Source: Spirogloea muscicola | Lineage: Eukaryota > Streptophyta > Zygnematophyceae > Spirogloeales > Spirogloeaceae | Assembly (NCBI GenBank): GCA_009602725.1 | Contig: WELB01000054.1 | Span: 447,604 to 461,175 of the forward strand | Direction of reading: 5' to 3' | DNA: 13,572 nucleotides | Part shown: one piece after another, positions 7,751-13,572 of the stretch | Position numbering within the stretch: the first letter of the stretch is position 1 | Layout of the letters: each line of letters begins with the position of its first letter | Notes under the pieces: generated by a model | The model's database searches: none | Told to the model about the DNA's origin: nothing | What the model saw: the letters and a program-made list of their open reading frames with translations, nothing else | Position numbers and translations under genes: made by a program

Positions 7751-8302
7751 TTTCAGGAGTCTTGAAGAATTTATCAGAGGAGACTTCATCTTCAGAAATC
7801 AAGGCGTTGGCTGAGTTGATGGCCAAGGAAATGGAAGTTATGAGATATCAAGGAGTTACTGCTAGCTGGACAGAGTCAGAGATTGAAGCTAGAGCAACTG
7901 AACTACTTGTTCAGGAGCCTTTAGCTTTACTTATGAAGCCTACTCTTGCTGGAGCGTTCTATATATCCATTTTGCTCGCCAGGACAGAGCTTTGATTGAA
8001 AGAACTGCCTTCTTGACCGAAAGAAGTGGACACAAAGGTGCGACATCATCTAGACTAATCTCAAGGAAGTCCAACTTAGACTTATTAGGCCAGTAGATCT
8101 TTGGAGTAGTGGATGGAAATATAAGGTTTTGTTGGAGGATGGAAATTATGTCAATATTATTGACTCAGACAAACGTCTTCATCAAGAAACCTTCTTAAAA
8201 CTCGAACTAAGTCGTCAACTTCACCGAAAGTGTGGGGGAGCTGCAGTTAGTCAGGATGCTAGACATATGATATATGGAGAATACATGATTTATAACCCAA
8301 AT
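7751..8302 (+). pseudogene. Frame-broken gene fragment of unknown family
   Basis: After an acceptor-like CTTCAG, a frame reads SEETSSSEIKALAELMAKEM, continues with ESEIEARATELL and PLALLMKPTLAGAF, and stops at 7995. The protein reading resumes in a second frame (about 7960-8096: IERTAFLTERSGHKGATSS), which ends in a TAG. It resumes again in a third frame (from about 8086: PVDLWSSGWKYKVLLEDGNY and on to LHQETFLKLELSRQLHRK). The handovers are close and each piece looks protein-like, so this is most likely one exon with two small indels or one interrupted by tiny unseen introns. I do not recognise the family. It is the only place where the array's repeated exon start continues into unique sequence. 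Confidence 0.5.
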
Positions 8303-8339
8303 GGTCATGTGCCCTTCATCCTCATTCCTTCATCATTCC

Positions 8340-8510
8340 TACTGTTCACAAGTGTAACCATCTCAATTACTATATGGTCATTTTTTCTATTCACAAGTAT
8401 ACTTTTCTCAATCGCTACATGCTCATTTCTACTGTTCACAAGTATACATCATAATTGCTCAATCGTCATTCCTACTGGTACCAGTACAATCTTCTCAATT
8501 GCTACAAATT
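8340..8510 (+). repeat. AT-rich minisatellite, about four imperfect copies of ~45 bp
   Basis: The phrase TACTGTTCACAAGT(G/A)TA followed by CTCAATTGCTACA-like sequence recurs at about 8340, 8388, 8430 and, more diverged, 8473. Copies differ by substitutions and small indels. The Ser/Phe/Thr-rich peptide that can be read across it is a product of the repeat. Confidence 0.65.
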
Positions 8511-9166
8511 AAAGCAAAAACCTATAATCTAGAATGCAGTTGGTGCCTGGCAAGGATAAGCTGTGCCTAGGCAGCGCACCTGTACTAGAGAATGTTAACC
8601 ATCGATATGAAGCCCAAAGACGCAGCTTTTATCATAGAGTTGTTCCCGATTCAATGCAGTGTAACCCATGTACTCCAAGAGGTTGCTCCATGCATCTGCA
8701 GAGGGCAGAATCATTTACCCACTTTGCATACATTTAAGCGGGAGCTAGATTTGCACACAACAGTAAACAAGGGATCTTGTCAACAGATAACACATGCTGA
8801 GGAATACAGAAGGAGCTTGCCATACCTGCGTACATGTCCTGTAAGTAATACAAGATGGATATGCCGTCCTCATTTTCTTCATTCAGCTGGTGGCGATGTA
8901 CATAACATCCTCGGAGTAATACGGAATTAACACTGAGAAGGCTAGCATCTGTCGAGGCCTAGGCATGTCCATAAATAACGGATTTGTGAAGAATGCTTTC
9001 GCCGACGTCCTTCAAATTTGATGGCACATCCATCACACTCTCTGACAGTCAAAAGCAGGTGAAACCGCTTCATCTGCACACAACGCTCTAGAAATTGGTC
9101 AGCCACATATGCTGTATTGAAGTATTACTGGTGCCCTCTGCTCTGCCTCTTACTTTTGGAACAAGA

Positions 9167-9190
9167 ATAGTAGATAGTAGATAGTAGATA
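9167..9190 (+). repeat. ATAGTAG microsatellite
   Basis: Three full tandem copies of ATAGTAG plus three further bases, uninterrupted. There is no associated gene. Confidence 0.9.
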
Positions 9191-10221
9191 CCGTGTTCAT
9201 CTGCATCACTTTGCACGTCTGCCAAAGTCAAGGAAGCACCTGCTCTGCCCATGCCTCAGCGGCAGGAGGAGGAACAATGCTGGGCGGGGCTGCGTTGTGG
9301 CAAAGAAAATGACCGTTTGCCTCTTGGCGAGAGGACCATTTCCTGCCTCCAACGCCTCCCTGTAGGAAGAATGGACAATTGCAAGTGGTAAGAGGAGCTT
9401 GTCATGTGCTCGTCATCACATTCCACGACTAGTATGGCTAGCTAGATCAGCAGAATGTCTCGCCATGTCCACTGTTTGCAGCAGGAGAGGGCACCACAGC
9501 ACCTGGTGCTGGTAGTCATCACATCACGGGCGACAGTATCAAACATGTCCTGCAGAAGCCTGACAACCATTCCGCGCTTTGATGGATCGGCTTGCATCTG
9601 CCACCACACCAACAAACAAGTTGCCTTCAGAGGGGCGCAATGATCTGCTACTCCGTGCAGTGAGGGCGGGTCCAAAGGAGCAATATCAGTGGGCGAGAGC
9701 CAATCTTACCAGGAGCGTCACCATTTCAACCGTTTGCTTCAGCAGACTGCATCTGAACTTTGCTTAGCTCCTGCTGCTACTCTGACTTGCCAACAGGTAC
9801 TAAGCGTGCAAGTCGACTGGTGGCTGTGGTCCTGTGGCTTACAAAGCAGGACTGCCATGGAGAATCACCACAGGACTCTCACAATTTAATACTGAAAGTT
9901 TCCAAAAGAGATGCATTGGCATTGCTACTGGCGTTGTGTTTAAGGGAGTTGTGTTAAGGGGTTTGCAGACAACCTATCTAGCCCCACAAATACAACTCAG
10001 TTGGCCGTTTGGCTGTTTTACAGTAGTGGCAGGTTAAGGTAAACCCTACACCTGGCACAAAACCACCTGTCATTGACAGAGTCACTGGATGCATGCAGCT
10101 AAGTTGCCCTTAGAAGACAGTGGACGGCACAGCATAAGTTTCTTGCTGCAGCACGACACACGCTCAAGTATTCAAGGTGAGAGGTATGGATGTCAGGTTG
10201 GTGGCAACAAACTCCGGAAGG

Positions 10222-10251
10222 AAGCAGGGGCTTTACATAAAGCCCCTGCTT
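10222..10251. repeat. Perfect 14-bp inverted repeat
   Basis: AAGCAGGGGCTTTA, a two-base centre (CA), then its exact reverse complement. This would form a stable short hairpin or cruciform. No poly-T run follows, and its context is unassigned DNA. It is unrelated in sequence to the hairpin family at 11-13 kb. Confidence 0.9.
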
Positions 10252-10640
10252 ACAGACATTATTTGCAAGAGTGCCGACAAGAAGAAGAGAAGCTCATTAT
10301 GGGGGCAGAGGATGTGACTGGCAAGATTGGCACTACTGCGTATACTGGGAGGAGAGGCGCCAGCAAGGTAAAAGGGGAAGCTAATTACACGCATCGATCA
10401 GCTCCTTATAGCCCCCAGGCGACAACTGCAGGGTACGTAGTCTGCTTGGATCTAGGACATGGCACGGAAGCCTGATGCAGTAAGAAAGGCAACCAACAAG
10501 AACACTGTGGCTCCATCAGGGGCTGCAAGGGCCGCAGTTGCAGAAGCTTTGCCACAAGAGAGAAGAGGAGCTCCTCCAAGGACAGTATCTGCAGAAGAGT
10601 GCCTGCAGGGAGAAGAAGAAATGGTTGGGCATGATTGCGC

Positions 10641-11069
10641 CAGACTATGACAAGTTATCTGTCAGGTCTCTGGAGATGGGCCCTCGACAAATAACAGCCT
10701 CTTTGGCGGTAAAAGCCTTGCTCCAGTCTGGGAGTGGGCCTCGTAGCCCGGCTCCATAGGGGCGCTGGGAGCGTGGCTGCGAGGCGGGAAACGAACAGGC
10801 CCGAGAAAGGGAGAAGGACAAGGTCAAGGGGAAAGGCGGACTGCAAGAGTGCACTCTGTTGGGTGGTAGAAAGAAGCTCTCGCAAAAAGCTGCACAGTGC
10901 ACATCAAAAGAGGGGCCAAGCCGAGCCAGTATTGTTCAGGCAAGCACGGCTGCAAAAAAATGAGACTAGCGAAAGCCTAAGCTGAGAGGCGCTAAGCTAA
11001 CAGGGCATAAGCACAGTTGCAAAAGGACTTGTGTATATTCGGCTGACATGGTCCAAGGGAAGGATTTCT
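10641..11069. other. Unassigned DNA ahead of the retroelement cluster
   Basis: Purine-rich sequence with short open frames only. I find no domain and no copy of the hairpin repeat or retroelement blocks until about 11078. Confidence 0.4.
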
Positions 11070-11077
11070 ACGAGAGC

Positions 11078-11160
11078 GATGGCTGTGAAAGGCCATCCCA
11101 GTGGCTGCTCCCAGTACAAAAGCAGCTCTATCAAAAAGGGATCAAGGGCTGTGAAAGCCC
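11078..11160 (+). repeat. Two short hairpins of the GGCTGTGAAAGCC family
   Basis: GATGGC (11078-11083) pairs with GCCATC (11092-11097) around TGTGAAAG. GGGCT (11146-11150) pairs with AGCCC (11156-11160) around GTGAA. The shared loop text GTGAA and the nearby ACAAAATCC-like sequence link them to the modules at 11210-13331, although the stem bases differ. Confidence 0.5.
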
Positions 11161-11206
11161 GTAAACGAGTGAACAAAATCCAAAAGAGAGAGAAGAGAAG
11201 AGGAAG

Positions 11207-11300
11207 ATGTGCTCGCCCATTGAAAATAGGGGAGAACAGAAGCGGCCCTTGCGGGCGAGAGCTGTGAAAAGCCAGCCCACAATAGCATGAACAAGATCCT
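11207..11300 (+). repeat. Dispersed hairpin module A
   Basis: Contains GCTCGCCCATTGAAAATAGG, then GCGGGCGAGAGCTGTGAAAA, GCCAGCCCA and GAACAAGATCC. These are the same ordered pieces as in modules B and E, but with a poor stem. It lies just upstream of retroelement copy 2. Confidence 0.55.
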
Positions 11301-11339
11301 TAGCGTTTGCACTAGGAGAGGCACTATAATGACCACCCC

Positions 11340-11690
11340 CGGGGCGACCACTTCTTCCCATGCGCCATGGACATATACGGCGGCTATGGAACGAAGTGGT
11401 CTGCCCTCCTCCATCGCCTGGCACTGCATGTTGATGCCCGCCGACGTAGTCGGGCGGGTAGCTTAGGCCATTCTAGCGTCCCGCAAGCCATCATTGCATG
11501 CTATAGGATGAGGCTATCATTGAGTCTGCAGCGCTCTCAAGCACTCGCGTATCACCAGCGTGCTGGTCGTGCATTAGCCCAGGCTAATGGCTTCCGTGGT
11601 GGTGGTTTGGCTCCTCAGTATAGCTTGTCAGATATGCATGTGCTTACTCGGGGATATATAGTGTCCCCCTTAGCCAGCTCGTCACCCAGT
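11340..11690 (+). pseudogene. Retroelement-like ORF 3' end (copy 2)
   Basis: The plus strand reads GDHFFPCAMDIYGGYGTKWS, VDARRRSRAGSLGHSSVPQA, YRMRLSLSLQRSQALAYHQR, AGRALAQANGF and SLSDMHVLTRGY. It is the copy closest to copy 1 in protein and the least interrupted of the older copies. The stop codon that follows TRGY/F in copies 1 and 3 is absent here, so the open frame runs on to 11954 through unrelated sequence and hairpin module B. There is no upstream nuclease motif, and sequence before 11340 is hairpin repeat, so it is 5'-truncated. The family assignment has the same basis as for the copy at 12620-13280. Confidence 0.6.
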
Positions 11691-11837
11691 TACCAGGACA
11701 TTTGTAAGGCTAGAATTGGCCTCCCTTTCAATTTCATGCGCACCGCGCGCCTTCTCTCTCTTGCTATACAAGTGGCTACTACGAACGGGCAGCCACTCAG
11801 TCAGCCCTGGCCAGCATCCGCGAGGCAACAAGAGAAA

Positions 11838-11905
11838 GTACTCGCCCGTAGAGAAGAGGGGCTGGCAAAGCCAGCCCAAAAAAAGAATGGACGAAGTTCA
11901 AAGCC
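11838..11905 (+). repeat. Dispersed hairpin module B
   Basis: The order is TACTCGCCCGTAGAGAAGAG, a perfect stem GGGCTGGC (11859-11866) with GCCAGCCC (11870-11877) around AAA, then A-rich sequence and GAATGGACGAAGTTCAAAGC. Same layout and strand as module E. Confidence 0.8.
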
Positions 11906-12160
11906 AAAGAAAGGCACAGGGCACAGCTCTTCCAACTTAAGGCAATGGCTGTGAGAGGACAAAGGAATGTACAGGACTAGAGGCGCGAGATTTTAAATTA
12001 CTCTCCATGGCTTGCAAGTGGGCGCACAATAAACTCTGGTCAGCAAGCCCAAATTAGAATAACTAGATTGCGTCGCCCTGGCGGAGGCACATAGAGATGT
12101 AGCCTGCTTTGCTTCGTTTTGTGCTTGCTTTTCTTAGCGCTTCCCCTGGCCCCCTTCTCG

Positions 12161-12227
12161 TACTTTGTTCATTCATTTTTGGGCTGGCTTTTCCAGCCCC
12201 TATTCGCAATGGGCGAGCACTTTCTTT
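12161..12227 (-). repeat. Dispersed hairpin module C (inverted)
   Basis: Reverse-orientation copy: TACTTTGTTCATTCATTTTT, stem GGGCTGG (12181-12187) with CCAGCCC (12193-12199), then AATGGGCGAGCAC. Its end (12208-12227) is the reverse complement, with one mismatch, of 12289-12308 in module D, so C and D form a larger inverted pair. Confidence 0.75.
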
Positions 12228-12249
12228 CTGATAGAGACGCTTCCAGTAG

Positions 12250-12310
12250 AGGGGAGCGATGGCTGTGAGTGGCCAGCCCAGTAAAAGCAAAGAAGGTGCT
12301 CGCCCATTAA
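12250..12310 (+). repeat. Dispersed hairpin module D (diverged)
   Basis: Contains GCGATGGCTGTGAGTGGCCA, GCCCA and later GTGCTCGCCCATT. The pieces are those of the family but the order is partly rearranged. It pairs with module C at its right end. Confidence 0.5.
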
Positions 12311-12419
12311 GGAGGGCCGGATCCACCGGCTCCCCATGGAAGCGACGGGCGATGGCGTGGCGGGCGAGCTGGTTGAGCAACTCGAGCCACCGAAGGAGGG
12401 CCGGATCGCCAATGGGCAT
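12305..12419 (-). pseudogene. Truncated retroelement-like fragment (copy 4)
   Basis: The minus strand reads MPIGDPALLRWLELLNQLAR, HAIARRFHGEPVDPALL. This lines up with SRWLDLLQRLARQAIDRR of copy 3 but lacks both the nuclease motif and the YRMRL...LTRGY end. The codons for DPALL occur at both ends of the fragment (direct repeat GGAGGGCCGGATC at 12311-12323 and 12395-12407), which suggests an internal duplication. It sits directly after hairpin module E in minus-strand reading. Confidence 0.5.
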
Positions 12420-12490
12420 GTCTCCTGTCCTGCGTCCGCTCCTGGAGCTGCTGAAGAAGAAGGGGCACTCCCAATGGGGGCAAGAAGAAG

Positions 12491-12555
12491 GCTCGCCCAT
12501 AGAGAAAGAGGGGCTGGCAAAGCCAGCCCAAAAGGAATGGACAATGTCCAAAGCC
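12491..12555 (+). repeat. Dispersed hairpin module E
   Basis: GCTCGCCCATAGAGAAAGAG, perfect stem GGGCTGGC (12511-12518) with GCCAGCCC (12522-12529) around AAA, then GAATGGACAATGTCCAAAGC, which itself holds GGACAATGTCC. Just left of it on the plus strand is GGCACTCCCAATGGGGGCAAG-like sequence, shared with module F. Confidence 0.8.
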
Positions 12556-12619
12556 GAAGAATGAGATGGCGAGGAAGGACTCCTCAACTCGACCAATCAC
12601 GACAACATACTAGGGAAGC

Positions 12620-13280
12620 TCAGAACCCGCGAGTGAGCAACATCAGGTCCGAGCAGCTCGAGGCAGGGAAGGAGGCACTCCGCCGACCCGGAGGCAGCGG
12701 CCAGAGCGCGTCCTGCGCGCGTGTGGACAGCGTGGGCAAGGGATCGCTGGAACGATACCGCCAAGCGCATGCGAAAGACCTGGGCGAGCGACCCGGCGGC
12801 GTTGAAGCCGGGCAGCGCCCCGGGCGGATCCGACCGCCGATCAATAGCCTGACGAGCAAGCCGCTGGAGGAGATCCAGCCAGCGGCTGCCGAAGGCCCCG
12901 TGAACATCTATCGCCAGGGCCGCGAACTCATCACCGACCGGGTGATCGGCATATTTGTTTTCTTTTGCCCGGGCTGCCAGGCTTACCGCATGCCCTGCAA
13001 ACGACGCCGACCTGGTGGGGTTGCCGGAGTCGTAGCTGTCCGTTGTCACCACATCAGCGATGCGGGGGCCGCCGCCGGGCGGGATAGCGACCAGGTCGGC
13101 GCGTCGGGTGTGCGACCGGCCGTCCTCGCCCCGCAGGATGGGCATGACTGAGGACACTCCACCGCCAACTTGAAGCCCGCCTCTATGAACACCCCCTGCA
13201 TACCATCGCGCAAAAGATCATGGGGAAGCGGTCCGCTCGCCTCCGTGGGCGCAACGGAGCAGAAGAAGTGGCACTCCCAA
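12620..13280 (-). pseudogene. Retroelement-like ORF 3' end with PD-(D/E)XK-like nuclease motif (copy 3)
   Basis: The minus strand begins near CPHWECHFFC, then PLPHDLLRDGMQGVFIEAGF and KLAVE. After a frameshift near 13150 it reads TRRADLVAIPPGGG, RIADVVTTD and ARAKENKYADHPVGDEF, then the block shared with other copies (AIDVHGAFGSRWLDLLQRLA, FRMRLAVSFQRS, RAGRALAAAS). A second frameshift leads to SFPASSCSDLMLLTRGF and TGA at 12620-12622. The series E...ADLV...ADVV...KENKY has the layout of a PD-(D/E)XK nuclease core, as found in the C-terminal part of some reverse-transcriptase ORFs. The nuclease reading is my inference. It is the longest copy here, but two frameshifts make it non-functional. 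No reverse transcriptase catalytic motif lies in the window. Confidence 0.6.
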
Positions 13281-13331
13281 TGGGGGCAAGGGCTACGAAA
13301 AGCCAGCCCAAAAAGAATTCACAAAGGTTCA
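13268..13331 (+). repeat. Dispersed hairpin module F (stem decayed)
   Basis: TGGCACTCCCAATGGGGGCA, GGGCTACGAAAAGCCAGCCC and GAATTCACAAAGGTTC correspond piece by piece to module E, but the stem partner of GCCAGCCC is changed. It lies between the stop of copy 5 and the start of copy 3 when read on the minus strand. Confidence 0.65.
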
Positions 13332-13406
13332 GAGGGGCCTAAGAGCGGTGAGCAGCTACAAAGGGGCCTGAGGATGCAATGGTAAAACAGGGGGAGGATG
13401 GATCAC

Positions 13407-13572
13407 TCAATAAGTACGAGTGAGGAGCCTCAGATCCGACAGACTAGCTGCCGGGAAGCTATCACCCTGACGAAAGCCAGAGCCCGCAGCGAGAGCATGG
13501 CCAGCTCGCAGATGCAGAGCGTGGGCCATGGACCGCTGCAGGGATACAGAGAGGCGCATCCGATATACCTGA
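13407..13572 (-). CDS. Partial retroelement-like ORF, intact C-terminus (copy 5)
   Basis: Starting at the window edge, the minus strand reads QVYRMRLSVSLQRS, then MAHALHLRAGHALAAGSGFR and SFPAASLSDLRLLTRTY, ending with TGA at 13407-13409. All conserved blocks of the family's C-terminus are in a single open frame of about 55 codons without a frameshift, unlike copies 1 and 3. The rest of the gene lies outside the window, so it is not known whether a full-length element continues there. Confidence 0.6.
   Translation of the reverse strand, partial: QVYRMRLSVSLQRSMAHALHLRAGHALAAGSGFRQGDSFPAASLSDLRLLTRTY

Larger units (their letters stand above)
5729..7805 (+). repeat. Tandem array of three hairpin-bearing units
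   Basis: Three related units follow each other in the same orientation. Each contains, in order: a segment ending in TTPDSYDGVK and a TAG stop, a long inverted repeat, an exon-like segment with CxxC...CxxC, an AT-richer intron-like segment, and a start of exon reading ATCAGAGGAGA(T/C)TTCATC. Units 1 and 2 end at the same point, AAGGCG, which joins directly to CCCCGC of the next unit (about 6320 and 6961). In unit 3 the same exon instead continues into a long open frame. Unit 2 has lost about 250 bp of the intron-like part (around 6930) relative to units 1 and 3. Unit 1 lacks the Ala-rich segment present in 2 and 3 and starts from GCC-repeat DNA. This is a tandem segmental duplication of a gene piece. 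Confidence 0.85.
8511..10640. other. Unassigned region without a supported gene
   Basis: Moderate GC content, with many short open frames on both strands. None shows a domain I recognise, a convincing exon series or similarity to the repeats elsewhere in the window. The longest are a plus-strand frame at 8592-8930, a minus-strand frame at 9442-9675 and a plus-strand frame at 10089-10475 with a charged stretch (YRHYLQECRQEEEKLI). Structures inside it are the ATAGTAG microsatellite and the palindrome listed separately. Confidence 0.4.

Noticed and set aside
8592-8930. 112-codon plus-strand frame in unassigned DNA
   Set aside because: No domain, no codon or context evidence; length is within chance for this composition.
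9442-9675. Minus-strand frame with RLLQDMFDTVARDV
   Set aside because: It looks slightly protein-like and might be an exon, but neither flank gives continuation or convincing splice sites.
10028-10046. Telomere-like text (GGTAAACCCTA)
   Set aside because: A single partial occurrence, not tandem.
10089-10475. 128-codon plus-strand frame with a charged helix-like stretch
   Set aside because: It contains the perfect palindrome and shows no recognisable domain; not enough to call a gene.
11078-13331. Possible CRISPR array or rho-independent terminators from the repeated hairpins
   Set aside because: Spacing is irregular, units occur on both strands and the context is eukaryotic with retroelement fragments.

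Overview
The window looks like nuclear DNA of a streptophyte (land plant or charophyte-grade green alga). The main reason is a four-exon class II homeodomain-leucine zipper (HD-Zip II) gene, a family known only from that lineage. Introns are short (about 105-245 bp) with GT-AG borders, and the first 3.5 kb is strongly GC-rich. I cannot name the species. No prokaryotic gene layout, rRNA, tRNA or CRISPR array was seen.

Layout. (1) 33-1807, plus strand: a five-exon gene for a Bud22/SRFBP1-family ribosome-biogenesis protein, rebuilt here with all intron phases consistent (about 377 aa). (2) 1822-3523, plus strand: the HD-Zip II gene, beginning only 14 nt after the Bud22 stop. It has two N-terminal LxLxL (EAR-like) motifs, a homeodomain split by an intron after WFQ, a leucine zipper and a C-terminal CPSC motif. 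Its long first exon holds an unexplained reading-frame change between about 2170 and 2290. (3) 3524-5090: no supportable gene. (4) 5092-5460, minus strand: a decayed 3' end of a retroelement-like ORF, followed by G-rich and GCC-repeat sequence and an ambiguous base (5728). (5) 5729-7805: three tandem units, each with a 260-330 bp near-perfect hairpin whose right arm belongs to an exon-like sequence with a CxxC...CxxC pattern. Two units also carry a 64-codon Ala/His/Pro-rich ORF that stops exactly where the hairpin begins. (6) 7751-8302: a frame-broken gene fragment that continues the last unit. (7) 8340-8510: a minisatellite. (8) 8511-11040: mostly unassigned, with a perfect 14-bp palindrome at 10222-10251. 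(9) 11070-13572: a nest of partial retroelement ORF 3' ends (four more copies, on both strands). They are interspersed with a short hairpin repeat family.

The two host genes probably have no functional link. Bud22 proteins act in 40S ribosome assembly in the nucleolus, and HD-Zip II proteins are DNA-binding regulators, often repressors. The rest is repeat-derived. The most unusual part is the triple hairpin array, where inverted copies of an apparent coding exon are kept nearly identical and one substitution is matched on both arms. This is the arrangement expected of an inverted-duplication small-RNA source or a foldback element. All calls rest on reading the sequence by eye; no alignment or database search was run.
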